A model generated the notes under the pieces. It saw only the letters and a program-made list of their open reading frames with translations, made no database searches and was not told the origin of the DNA. The position numbers and the translations under genes were made by a program. Shown here in pieces: positions 41,416-49,592 of a stretch of 64,000 bases of DNA (positions are counted from its first letter, which is position 1; each line of letters opens with the position of its first letter). Origin of the DNA: Streptomyces sp. NBC_01775 (GTDB lineage Bacteria > Actinomycetota > Actinomycetes > Streptomycetales > Streptomycetaceae); assembly GCF_035917675.1 (NCBI RefSeq), contig NZ_CP109104.1, positions 7,874,001-7,938,000 of the forward strand. The letters run 5' to 3'.

Positions 41416-42786
41416 TCAGTTGAGCATCAGCAAGGTGTCCCACCCACTGGCCGTGGGGCGGCCGTTGGCGTACGCGTGCAGGACGAGGGCGATCCCGGCC
41501 GCGCCGTCGAGGAGGCCCGGCATGTCCAGGTACAGGTCGGCCGCCGGCTGGAAGTAGCGGTATCCGAAGGGGGAGTCGGGCTCGAAGCCCCGCAGCAGAC
41601 GGGCGGCGACCTCGTCGGCGGCGGCGCCGAGCCCCGCCTCGGGATGGTCCAGCTCACACAGCGTCAGCAGATGGAGCACGCTCGACCAGCCGTGGCACAG
41701 CGCGTGGTCGTTGATGCCCCACTGGTCAACCGGGCGCCGGACCATGGCCCGCACCGTCTCGACCCCGGCGCGTGTCCACGCGGGACGGCTGAGCGCGCGG
41801 CCCGCCATGCCGAGTGCGCGGGCCGTGCCCGGCGCGCCGTAGCACCAGGAGGGGCGGGCGGGAAGCGGTGTCTCATGGCCGTGCCGGTCGGCGTAGTAGC
41901 GCAGCGGTAGGTAGGGAGTCCAGTACGGTCCCGCCTCGTCCCATTCGCGCCAGGTCAGCAGCCACTCGGCCATCGACTCGATGGCCTCGGCCTGGCCCGG
42001 CACCCGTGCGCCCTCGTGCCAGGCCAGCGACAGGAGGGCGAGCGGGCCGGGGATGCCGTGCGCGAGCCCGAAGTTGGCCTGCCCGTCGTCGAATTCCTCG
42101 GCGACCCGCGTGCGCTTCGTCGGCCCGTACCACCAGCCCGGTACCTCGGTCCCTTTGACATGCAGGGGTTCGCGGAGCGCGGTGAGGGAGGTGAGGGCCG
42201 CCCGGAGCGCGTCGTCCTGGGTGCGCCGGTGCAGCAGATAGCGGGCGATGCCGCTGAGACCGCTGAGGACGTCGATGACCGCCGGGTACGTCGGCACCCC
42301 CGCGTCCCGCGTCGAGGTGTGCAGCGCCGCCAGCCGGTGGGCGTAGTCGGCCATGCGTGCGTCCGTACGGTGCAGCAGCGACGCGTACTCCCCGTCGTGC
42401 ACGGCCGCCGCCCGCACCGCGCTCGCCAGCGCGCCGACCCCCGAGAACGCGCCCTGCACGGGCGAGCGTTTTGTCGCGGCGGCCGTGAGTTCGAGATAGC
42501 GGTGCGCGGTGGCCCGGTGCGCCGCCGGGTCGCCGGCCGGCGCGTCGCCTCGCCCGAGTTCGGCGTACAGCAGCGCCAATGCCGGGTAGCCCCGGTTCAG
42601 CGAGCCCGGCTCCCAGACGGGGGAGCGCGAGTCGTCGACCTCGGCGTGCGTACCGTTCGCCACGGTCGCCGCCACGACCGCTTCCGGGTCCCGCAACCGT
42701 GCGGTGACCTCGGCGACGACTCCGGCGGCGGCGCGGCGCAATTCCGCACGTGTGTCCGGGACGGGGCCCGTCCGTATTTCGCTCAT
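41416..42786 (-). CDS. lanC: Lanthionine cyclase, LanC family
   Basis: 456 residues. LanC features: LSGLSGIARYLL, FGLAHGIPGPLALLSLA, the zinc ligand Cys in SWCYGAPGTARALG (about residue 313), and LCHGWSS with Cys-His (about 363-364). The alpha/alpha toroid repeat pattern covers the whole protein. The ATG at 42786 overlaps the LanB stop by four bases. It is expected to add Cys thiols to dehydrated Ser/Thr of the precursor encoded at 46372-46536, giving (methyl)lanthionine rings. It is the last gene of the operon. Confidence 0.92.
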   Translation of the reverse strand: MSEIRTGPVPDTRAELRRAAAGVVAEVTARLRDPEAVVAATVANGTHAEVDDSRSPVWEPGSLNRGYPALALLYAELGRGDAPAGDPAAHRATAHRYLELTAAATKRSPVQGAFSGVGALASAVRAAAVHDGEYASLLHRTDARMADYAHRLAALHTSTRDAGVPTYPAVIDVLSGLSGIARYLLHRRTQDDALRAALTSLTALREPLHVKGTEVPGWWYGPTKRTRVAEEFDDGQANFGLAHGIPGPLALLSLAWHEGARVPGQAEAIESMAEWLLTWREWDEAGPYWTPYLPLRYYADRHGHETPLPARPSWCYGAPGTARALGMAGRALSRPAWTRAGVETVRAMVRRPVDQWGINDHALCHGWSSVLHLLTLCELDHPEAGLGAAADEVAARLLRGFEPDSPFGYRYFQPAADLYLDMPGLLDGAAGIALVLHAYANGRPTASGWDTLLMLN

Positions 42787-45700
42787 GTGTGCTCCGCCCG
42801 GCCGGCCCGGGCGCGTACGACACTGCGCAACAGCCCGTACGAGTGGCGTTCGGCGCCGGGATCCATGCCGAGCAGCCGGTTGGCGTGCATGTGCAGGACG
42901 CCCGCCACGGCCGAGCCCCGCTCCGGCGAAGGCACCAGGCCCGAGCCGAGGCCGAGTGCCCGTCCGTACTCCCGCGCGGCTCGCGTCAACTCGGCGCGGT
43001 GCACGGCCAGTTCCCCGCCCGCGCTGCCCGTCCCGCCGCCCGCGCTCCCGGTCCCGCCGCCCGCGCTGCCCGTCCCGCTCCCGGTGTCGGCCACGCTTCC
43101 GTTGTCGAAGGAGAGGGCGAGCTTGGTGGCCGCCCGTCGCCGCACCGCCGGGATCTCGTTCTCCAGCTCGGCCGGATAGGCGGCGAGCACCCAGCTCCAC
43201 CAGTCCCAGTCGCCGAGCGCGTCGAGCAGCGCCGCGTGGTTCAAGGCCGCGAGCGTCTCGGGCGGCACCGGCAGTTGCCCGCGAGCCCGCGCCGCCAACT
43301 GGGCGGTCACCAGGCGGCTGTCGGCATGGAAGAGCCGTTCGGCGGGGGTGAGGGCGGCGGGGCCGCCGTACCGGTCGGTCTCCGGCTCGTAGGTGTCGAG
43401 CACCAGCTTGCGGATGGCGCCCTCAGCGGCGGCCGACGCGGCCCACTCGTGCAGCGCCGGCAGCACCCGCTCCCGGATCGCGCCGGGCTCGCCGTGCAGC
43501 CGTAGCCGCAGATGGGCGCCCGGATCGGCGTACCGCAGGAAGAACCAGCGGTCCACGTCCCCCTCCACCCGCGCCAGCAGTGGCGGCAGCTCCCGGACGA
43601 GCAGCGTGTCCAGCCGGTCCCTGGCCGCGTACACCTTCGCGTACAGCCACTCACCGCCCGGTGCGTGCCGTACGCGCGAGGCGGCGGCGCGGGGCGCCCT
43701 CGGCGCGGCGGGGCGGGGACGCACGGGCACCAGCGGCACGACGACCTCCGTGGCGTATCCGCCCGACCAGCCCAGCTCGGCGGGATCCGCCAGCGGCGAT
43801 TCCTGCACCAGCGGCACCGAGCGGCCCACCAACTGGGTACGCAGGAGCTGTTGGTGCGCCGGTGCCGTCAGGTCCAGGTCGAGATGGTGGTCCAGGACGC
43901 TCACCCGCAGCACGTCGGGCACCGCGTACCGCCCGCGCCACCGCTCCAGCGCCCGCAGCCAGTCCTTCTCGTCCAGCCGCCTGTCCCGCAGCTCGGGCGG
44001 GGGGCGCCAGCGCGCGGGCGACAGGACGGTGCGGCCGTGCCGTACCCGGGGCAGACAGGGCAGCGCGTCCAGCCTGCTCCACTGCCAGGGCGCCCACGGG
44101 CGCAGCCCGCTCATGCCGACCCCGGCCAGGAAGCGGGCCGTGTTGGGGGCCTCGGTCGTGATGTTGAGCATGCTGGGGCGCAGGACCGAGATCTCGCGCC
44201 CGGTGGAGGCGCGGACGAGGAACAGACGTTCCCCGGTCGCGCCCACGGCCACGTCGTCCAAGCCGATGCCGTGTTCGGGAGTGTCCTCGGGGTCGGGGAA
44301 GCAGCCGACGCAGACGGCGTGGGCCGCCAGGCGGGGGACGCGGGCGACGTTGTTGGAGCGTGCGCCGCGCGGCTGGAAGAAGAGCTGAACAGGAAGCGGA
44401 GCTTCCGGACCAGGACCGCCAGGACCGCCCGGCCCGTCGACCGGCCCACCCGGCCCGTCGACCGGCCCACCCGGCCCGCGGCCGGACCCACGGTCCGCCT
44501 CGCTGTGCAGCGCGGCAAGGTCCCGCTCAGCGTCGATCAGGTGCGCGAAGCGGCCCGCCATCGCACCGGCGCTGTACGACCCGTTGGCGACCACCAGCCG
44601 GAAGTCCCCCGCGGCCAGCGCCGCCGCGGAACGGGCCAGCGGCTGTACGCACAGGTCGAGCGAGCCGGGCGGCAGCGCCGCGCCGCTCTGCTCGGGCGCG
44701 AGCTGGGCGAGCAGCCGCTCATCCAGGACCAGTTCGGCCCCTGTTCCCGCCGTCAGCACCTCGTGCACAGCCTGCCCCAGCGCTTCGTCCCGCGCCGAGG
44801 AGTAGGGCATTGCCGACTCCGGATCCGACGGCCCGCGATCGCTCGACGGCACCCGGTATCCGGCCGGTGCCCCCAGCCCGAGATGCGGATCCAGCACCTC
44901 CCGTACGAGCACGGGCCGGTCGGTGCCGTACCTGTCGAGGAACGCCCGGTGGTACTCGGTCAGATGCGCGTACTGCCCCTCGGCAGGCGCCAGCCGCCAC
45001 AGCACACCGGCGGCCCGGGTCACCTCGTCGGCGACCGCGTACGGCAGCCGGACGTCGCTGTCGACGCGCAGATCGACGTGGATGGGCGGATGCGCGCCGT
45101 CGTCCCCCGCCCCACCCGCCGCTTCCGTACCGGTGGCGCGGAAGGTGGCGGCACCGGTGGTGGCACTGGTGGCGGCGGAGGTGGCGCGGACCTCGCGCAT
45201 CGCGGAGAGCGCGGCGCGCCAGGTGTCACGTCCCGCGCCCGGCGCGGCTTCCGCGTAGCTGCCGAGCAGCCCCGCGACCCGGCGCAGCCCGGCGGCCGTG
45301 GCGGAAGTCGTGCCGGAGAGACGGGAGTTGACGTAGGCGAGCTGATCGGGCCTGTCCTGACGGGCCCCGGCATCGGTGAGCAGTACCTCCCGGTCGAGGA
45401 GCCCCACGAGCAGCCGCTCGACGTCCTCCCGCCCCGCCTCGGGGAAGGAATCCTGGACGGCGCCGCGCAGCGCCGCGAACGACAGCGGACGGCGCGCGGC
45501 CTCGACGGCGGCCCGGACGACGGGGCTGTACCCGACCGTCATCTCGTGCGGCACAGGCTCCGAGGACGACGCACCCCGCGCCGCCCGGACATAGGGGAGG
45601 ACGAGCCGGTCGCCGCGCACGGCGCACAGATTGTTGACGACGACGAGCAGCGCCTCCCGCGCTTCGCCGTCGTGGTGCAGCCCCCGCACGATCTCATCCA

Positions 45701-46247
45701 GCCAAGCGGCGTCAGGCCGCGCGTGCTTCCGGTGGAGGGATCCCGTGCGTACGGAGGTCTCCCCGCCCAGGCGCGCGGTGTGCACACCGGCCAGCAGTCC
45801 GAACGGGGTGGGGCGGCCGGTCATCCGCAGCACATAGCGGGTCACGGCGAGCGTGGCGCGCCGCAGCTTGGCATCGGGGACGGGGGCGCCGTCCTCGGCC
45901 TTGGCGAGCGTGGCGGCCAGCGACGCGCTCGACACCTCGATGGCCTCCCGGACCACCGGGTCCTCGACCAGCGCCAGCAGGTGGTCCCGGACCCGGGGGG
46001 TGCCCTGCGTCCGGCTGACGTCGTGCGGGCCGTCGTCGTAGCTGGTCAGCGTGCGGGCGGCGCTGGGATGGGTGACCGGCAGCGCGGCCATCCGTACGAT
46101 CCCGAAGGCCGCGGCGCGGAAGACCGGTTCCCGCTCCGGCCCCGGTTCCCGTTCGGGTTCGGACTCCGGGTCCGCTCCCGGTTCCGGACCCGCTCCCAGG
46201 TCTGCTCCCGGTTCCGGTTGGAGGTCTGCTGTGATCTTCTGCGGCAC
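42783..46247 (-). CDS. lanB: Class I lantibiotic dehydratase LanB, full length with SpaB_C domain
   Basis: 1154 residues, GTG start with GGGGAG 3 bases upstream. The large N-terminal dehydratase (about 40-830) begins with FRAAAFGIVRMAALPV and contains LRMTGRPTPFGLLAGV and FFQPRGARSNNVARVPRLA. The C-terminal third (about 850-1140) is the SpaB_C/thiopeptide-type domain with GEWLYAKVYAARDRLDTLLV and WFFLRYADPGAHLRLRLHG. LanB enzymes activate Ser/Thr with glutamyl-tRNA and eliminate glutamate. Both halves are on one chain, as in classical class I systems. The protein has in-frame low-complexity insertions: an acidic Pro/Glu N-terminus, a Gly/Pro repeat near residue 600 and a GTGSAGG repeat near 1060. 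Confidence 0.93.
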   Translation of the reverse strand: MPQKITADLQPEPGADLGAGPEPGADPESEPEREPGPEREPVFRAAAFGIVRMAALPVTHPSAARTLTSYDDGPHDVSRTQGTPRVRDHLLALVEDPVVREAIEVSSASLAATLAKAEDGAPVPDAKLRRATLAVTRYVLRMTGRPTPFGLLAGVHTARLGGETSVRTGSLHRKHARPDAAWLDEIVRGLHHDGEAREALLVVVNNLCAVRGDRLVLPYVRAARGASSSEPVPHEMTVGYSPVVRAAVEAARRPLSFAALRGAVQDSFPEAGREDVERLLVGLLDREVLLTDAGARQDRPDQLAYVNSRLSGTTSATAAGLRRVAGLLGSYAEAAPGAGRDTWRAALSAMREVRATSAATSATTGAATFRATGTEAAGGAGDDGAHPPIHVDLRVDSDVRLPYAVADEVTRAAGVLWRLAPAEGQYAHLTEYHRAFLDRYGTDRPVLVREVLDPHLGLGAPAGYRVPSSDRGPSDPESAMPYSSARDEALGQAVHEVLTAGTGAELVLDERLLAQLAPEQSGAALPPGSLDLCVQPLARSAAALAAGDFRLVVANGSYSAGAMAGRFAHLIDAERDLAALHSEADRGSGRGPGGPVDGPGGPVDGPGGPGGPGPEAPLPVQLFFQPRGARSNNVARVPRLAAHAVCVGCFPDPEDTPEHGIGLDDVAVGATGERLFLVRASTGREISVLRPSMLNITTEAPNTARFLAGVGMSGLRPWAPWQWSRLDALPCLPRVRHGRTVLSPARWRPPPELRDRRLDEKDWLRALERWRGRYAVPDVLRVSVLDHHLDLDLTAPAHQQLLRTQLVGRSVPLVQESPLADPAELGWSGGYATEVVVPLVPVRPRPAAPRAPRAAASRVRHAPGGEWLYAKVYAARDRLDTLLVRELPPLLARVEGDVDRWFFLRYADPGAHLRLRLHGEPGAIRERVLPALHEWAASAAAEGAIRKLVLDTYEPETDRYGGPAALTPAERLFHADSRLVTAQLAARARGQLPVPPETLAALNHAALLDALGDWDWWSWVLAAYPAELENEIPAVRRRAATKLALSFDNGSVADTGSGTGSAGGGTGSAGGGTGSAGGELAVHRAELTRAAREYGRALGLGSGLVPSPERGSAVAGVLHMHANRLLGMDPGAERHSYGLLRSVVRARAGRAEHT
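43018..43080. repeat. Three 21-bp units inside lanB
   Basis: CCCGCGCT-type units of 21 bp at 43018, 43039 and 43060, encoding repeated GTGSAGG. The frame is kept whatever the copy number. Confidence 0.8.
44431..44472. repeat. Two 21-bp units inside lanB
   Basis: Two exact copies of a unit starting GGCCCGTCGACC (44431-44451, 44452-44472). They encode a Gly/Pro/Val/Asp repeat in a probable loop of the dehydratase. Confidence 0.8.
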
Positions 46248-46277
46248 TGACTCCCCGTTCCCCCACCTGCCGTGGCA

Positions 46278-46363
46278 CCGCCCGCCCCGGAGCCACGGGC
46301 TGGGCCCATGGGACGGGGCGGGCGGCGACCGATCAGCGGCGCCTCAGTTCAGCGGCGCCTCAG
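46278..46363 (-). promoter_or_regulatory. Hairpin plus 15-bp direct repeats between lanA and lanB; probable attenuator or processing element
   Basis: CCGCCCGCCCCG (46278-46289) pairs with CGGGGCGGGCGG (46314-46325), a 12-bp GC stem with a 24-base loop. Next to it TCAGCGGCGCCTCAG is repeated at 46333-46347 and 46349-46363. Both lie between the precursor stop and the lanB start. Hairpins there commonly lower downstream expression relative to the precursor in lantibiotic operons. No T-run follows. Confidence 0.6.
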
Positions 46364-46371
46364 CCCGGACC

Positions 46372-46536
46372 TCAGCAACACGGCACGCACATGGCGACGC
46401 CTATGCCGTAAGTGTTGATGGTGGTCGGGGTCAGGGCGGCGTTCTCGTCGAGTTCGCGGGCGGCATCAGGGTGCGCCACCTGGCCCTCGACCGATTCCAC
46501 GAGCTCCACGTCGAGATCGAACAGCGTGCTGGGCAT
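46372..46536 (-). CDS. lanA: Class I lanthipeptide precursor LanA (54 residues)
   Basis: Short gene upstream of lanB. GGGAGG lies 6 bases before the ATG. The leader starts MPSTLFDLDVEL and holds the FDLDV box (6-10), the LanB-binding motif of class I leaders, followed by an acidic stretch up to about ELDEN (28-32). The C-terminal part begins around Ala33 and ends in GIGVAMCVPCC. It has Cys50, 53 and 54 and Thr36, 38, 39 and 42, and no Ser, so up to three methyllanthionine rings are possible with one Thr spare. There is no GG or obvious PR-type cleavage site. I do not recognise this core among known lanthipeptides. Confidence 0.88.
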   Translation of the reverse strand: MPSTLFDLDVELVESVEGQVAHPDAARELDENAALTPTTINTYGIGVAMCVPCC

Positions 46537-47293
46537 TTCGGACCTCCCGTTGTGAGTTGCGTGCGTGCTTCAGCGCCTCCGCATTGGTGAAGGCTTGATG
46601 AAGACACGTCACCTTAAGTGTGAGCCTGGCGGAGAGCAACGGTTGACAACGGCCCGGAAATGTCGATGGGGGCCGGCAGTTCGGGCCGAGGGTGCCGCCG
46701 GTCGTGAACCGGATGGCTGGCGGACGCGGGCACCCATGAGTGGCCGTGGGCGTCCGTAAGTGGCTGTGAGCAGCCGGGACGGAGAACCTCACCCTCGAAC
46801 GCACTAAAATCTGTCATGGCGGGAGTAGACATGGCCCAGGTCTGGGTCTAGAGTTCTTCTCGTAGCCAACGGAGTCAAAGAGGCGCGACAGAGGACGAAC
46901 TGTCGCGGGAAGCATGTGGCACGGCAGTGGAGTTGTGGGGCCGGGAAGTGCAGGAGGGCCCCATCGCTGACTGCCGGACCAGGCGGCCAGTGGGGCCGCC
47001 CCGCGCAACCGAAGCCAGATCAGCAGTGCCGTTCAGAAACGGTCAGAAATCAGAGAGGAGCAGACGCCATCAGGATCGCCCGGGCGCGGCGTATATCCGC
47101 TCGGGTACCGCAGGCCCCGGATTGGAAGGTGGTCCCCGGTCACGCATCAGCGATCCCCGCATGATGGGCTTTTTATGCCGATATGCGGTATTCAGAGGCT
47201 GGCGCTCGGCGCCGGCAGATGGTGTTGAAACCCCTCGGGGCCCCGGTGCCGTTCGGCACCGGGGCCCCTCGACGCGTCCCAGAAGAGGTGCAA
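46537..47293. other. 757-bp region between lanA and the MerR gene without a supported gene
   Basis: The lanA promoter should lie in the right-hand part nearest 46560-46700, where the DNA is less GC-rich, but no convincing -35/-10 pair was found on the minus strand. CGCGACAG (46884-46891) is inverted at 46900-46907. A strong hairpin lies at 47237-47268. Reading frames here are short and have poor codon use. A non-coding RNA or long leader for the MerR gene is possible. Confidence 0.45.
47237..47268. promoter_or_regulatory. 15-bp hairpin in the leader of the MerR gene
   Basis: GGGGCCCCGGTGCCG (47237-47251) pairs exactly with 47254-47268 across two bases. It ends 25 bases before the MerR-type start codon and could terminate or attenuate transcription from upstream. 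Confidence 0.55.
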
Positions 47294-47641
47294 ATGCCGC
47301 CAGAAAATCCACAGAACACCGCCGACCGGCTCGACGATGACGACTATCCCGCCTACACCATGGGGCGCGCCGCCGAGATGATCGGCGCCACCCCCGCCTT
47401 CCTCCGCGCCATCGGCGAGGCCCGGCTGATCGTCCCCCTGCGCTCCGAGGGCGGCCACCGCCGCTACTCGCGCTACCAGCTCCGTATCGCGGCCCGCGCC
47501 CGTGAACTCGTCGACGACGGAACCCCGATCGACGCCGCCTGCCGCATCATCATTCTTGAGGACCAGCTCGAAGAGGCCCGGCGTATCAACGAGGAACTGC
47601 GCAGCGCGCGGACCGGCCACGACGAGCCCGCCGAGGCCTGA
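47294..47641 (+). CDS. MerR-family HTH regulator, short form
   Basis: 115 residues. The HTH is PAYTMGRAAEMIGATPAFLR followed by RRYSRYQLRIAARARELVDD, typical of MerR. It lacks a long effector domain and Cys ligands, ending in a short coiled-coil (EDQLEEARRINEELR). ATG at 47294 was chosen over 47183 because AGAGGTG sits 4 bases before it and the MerR fold starts soon after. Similar small MerR proteins are widely conserved in Streptomyces. Target unknown; not obviously linked to the lanthipeptide operon, from which it diverges. Confidence 0.85.
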   Translation: MPPENPQNTADRLDDDDYPAYTMGRAAEMIGATPAFLRAIGEARLIVPLRSEGGHRRYSRYQLRIAARARELVDDGTPIDAACRIIILEDQLEEARRINEELRSARTGHDEPAEA

Positions 47642-47697
47642 CCCGTCCGGCCCTCTATTCGATTGCTGTCTCTCCCGCGACCGAGCAGGATGCGGAC

Positions 47698-48567
47698 ATG
47701 CGTTTTTCCGTCAACATTCCGAACTTCGGAGACTTCGCGGACGCCAGGGCCGTCGCAACGGTGGCCACGGCGGCCGAGCAGGCGGGCTGGGACGGGCTCT
47801 TCGTCTGGGACCACGTGGTGCACGACAAGCGCAAGCGCCGGGGCCAGCCCTTCGGGGACCCGTGGATGCTGTTGACGGCGGCGGCGCTGGCGACCTCCCG
47901 GATCAGGCTGGGCACGCTGGTCACCCCGGTCGCCCGGCGCCGCCCGCAGCAACTGGCCCGTCAGGTGGCCACCCTGGACACCCTCAGCGGCGGCAGGGTC
48001 GTCTTCGGTGCGGGCCTGGGCGGGCCGGTCGAGGACGAGTTCGGCAGCTTCGGCGAGCCGACCGACCCCGTAGTGCTCGCCGAACGCCTGGACGAGGGCC
48101 TGGACCTGCTGAACCGCTTCTGGACCGGCGAGCAGGTGAACCATCACGGCCGGCACTACGAGGTCCGGGACGTGACGTTGCTGCCCGCCACGGTCCAGCG
48201 GCCCCGCCCGCCCGTATGGGTGGCGGGCTTCTGGCCGCACCGCCCGCCGATGCGTCGGGCCGCCCGCTGGGACGGCGCGGTCCCGCTTTTCAACTCCGCC
48301 AAGCACGGGGACATCCCCCCGGTGGAGGAGGTGCGCGACCTCGTGTCCTACGTGCGCCGGCACCGCGACGGCCAGGGCGACAGCCCCTTCGAGCTCGTCC
48401 TCGGCGGCGCCACCCCCGCCGACCCCGCCAAGGCGCGCGACCTGATCGGCCCGCTGGCCGACGCGGGTGCCACGTGGTGGGACGAGCGACAGTTCCAGAC
48501 GGGCGAGGACCTCTACCGGCTCGCCCCCGTGCTACGTCGGATCGAACAGGGCCCTCCCGCTTTCTGA
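47698..48567 (+). CDS. LLM-class flavin-dependent oxidoreductase
   Basis: 289 residues. The luciferase-like barrel starts RFSVNIPNFGDFADARAVAT and has GWDGLFVWDHVV, LGTLVTPVARRRPQQLARQV, TLDTLSGGRVVFGAG and a final WWDERQFQTGEDLYRLAPV. Such proteins use FMN or F420. The actinobacterial setting favours F420 but the cofactor is not decided by sequence alone. Start is 57 bp after the MerR stop, so co-transcription is possible. Confidence 0.88.
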   Translation: MRFSVNIPNFGDFADARAVATVATAAEQAGWDGLFVWDHVVHDKRKRRGQPFGDPWMLLTAAALATSRIRLGTLVTPVARRRPQQLARQVATLDTLSGGRVVFGAGLGGPVEDEFGSFGEPTDPVVLAERLDEGLDLLNRFWTGEQVNHHGRHYEVRDVTLLPATVQRPRPPVWVAGFWPHRPPMRRAARWDGAVPLFNSAKHGDIPPVEEVRDLVSYVRRHRDGQGDSPFELVLGGATPADPAKARDLIGPLADAGATWWDERQFQTGEDLYRLAPVLRRIEQGPPAF

Positions 48568-48826
48568 CGCAGGGGGGCGCGGAGACCTGCCTGCCCCCCG
48601 CTCGCAACGGGCCGCGCGACCACCCCTCAGCCGGCCGCCGCGCATCCGCTCAGCAGCCGCCCGCGTTCTGGCCTCCTTCCGCTTCGGCCTCGTCGTGGAG
48701 ACCGGAGCCGCCGCAGCACGCATACGGCAGCGGTACGCCCGCCCGCGTAACGGGCGCGGACGGGCGGGCCGTTGGAGGCACGGCGTGGTAGCAGATCCGG
48801 TCGGCGAGCGCCTTGCCGTGGGCGTC

Positions 48827-49453
48827 TCACTCGTGAGCCGACTGGTCGTCGGCGAGGGCTGCCAGGTGGGTGGAGAGATCATCGGCGAAGCGCCCGAGCA
48901 GCCGGCCGAGGTCCTGCCGGTCCTGGTCGGGCCAGTCGGCGAGGGCCTCGGCGAACCACCCGAGCACGACGCGCAGGTAGCGGTCGGTCGCCGAAGACCC
49001 CTCGGAAGTGGCCTCGATCAGGCGGGCCCGCTGATCGAGGGGATCGGTGACGCGGCGGACCAGCCCGCGCCGCGTCAGCTCGTTCACCTGTCGGGTGACG
49101 TGTGGCCCTACGACCTGCATCCGCGTGGCGATCTCGCCGATCCGCAGCGGCTGCCCGGCGAGATGCAGCGTTACGAGCACGGACATCGCGGGCCGCTCCA
49201 GGGGGAGGCCGGCCGCCTTCATGGCGTGCTCGGTCAGGCGACTCCGGTTGAGTACGCCGCTGAGCTGCGTCAGCCGGGGGAGCAGCCCCGTGAGCAGATC
49301 GGATGGGGGGTCGGCGCCCTCATGGCCGTCCGCTTCCTCGCTGTCGACCGCTTCTTCCTGGGCAGCTGTCCCTCCCCGGCCGGCGGCCTCTTCCACGCTC
49401 TCTCCGGCAGTCGACTCCGGCGCCGGCTCTGGCTCCCGCTGCGGGGCGTCCAT
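48827..49453 (-). CDS. MarR-family transcriptional regulator
   Basis: 208 residues. The first 50 are acidic and probably disordered, unusual for the family; a later start is possible. The winged HTH covers about 85-150 with LRIGEIATRMQVVGPHVTRQ, then VNELTRRGLVRRVTDPLDQRA, the typical MarR wing with DxRA-like end. Divergent from the FAD monooxygenase at 49593. Palindromes at 49470 and 49539 are likely operators. Confidence 0.87.
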   Translation of the reverse strand: MDAPQREPEPAPESTAGESVEEAAGRGGTAAQEEAVDSEEADGHEGADPPSDLLTGLLPRLTQLSGVLNRSRLTEHAMKAAGLPLERPAMSVLVTLHLAGQPLRIGEIATRMQVVGPHVTRQVNELTRRGLVRRVTDPLDQRARLIEATSEGSSATDRYLRVVLGWFAEALADWPDQDRQDLGRLLGRFADDLSTHLAALADDQSAHE

Positions 49454-49469
49454 CGCCTCTCCTTTTTAG

Positions 49470-49486
49470 ATAGCTAAGTTAGGTAT
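49470..49486. promoter_or_regulatory. Imperfect 17-bp AT-rich palindrome, candidate MarR operator
   Basis: ATAGCTAAGTTAGGTAT reads the same on both strands except at three C/G positions. It lies 17 bp upstream of the MarR start and contains the CTAAG core shared with the 49539 site. Confidence 0.5.
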
Positions 49487-49494
49487 ATAGTTTG

Positions 49495-49516
49495 CCCTGG
49501 CGCGGCTTCGCCAGGG
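49495..49516. other. Hairpin between two MarR-type sites
   Basis: CCCTGGCG (49495-49502) and CGCCAGGG (49509-49516) flank a six-base loop. It separates the two palindromes and may insulate the divergent promoters. Confidence 0.4.
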
Positions 49517-49538
49517 GCTTGCCGCGCCGCCAATAAAG

Positions 49539-49551
49539 GTACCTAAGGTAC
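49539..49551. promoter_or_regulatory. Perfect 13-bp palindrome GTACCTAAGGTAC, candidate MarR operator
   Basis: Six-base arms around a central A, 42 bp upstream of the monooxygenase start. It shares CTAAG with the site at 49470. Confidence 0.55.
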
Positions 49552-49592
49552 GCAGATAACGACTCTGCGGCCCGTCCGAGAGGAGAGCGCTC

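Noticed and set aside
43512..46250. 912-residue plus-strand frame opposite lanB
   Set aside because: It mirrors the dehydratase; no ribosome binding site or domain was found.
41416..46536. Thiopeptide cluster, suggested by the SpaB_C domain
   Set aside because: LanB is full length and fused, LanC is present, and there is no YcaO, split LanB or pyridine synthase; the precursor has a class I lanthipeptide leader.
46614..46832. Possible 72-residue minus-strand gene upstream of lanA as a second precursor
   Set aside because: It has no leader box or Cys/Thr-rich core, and codon use is poor.
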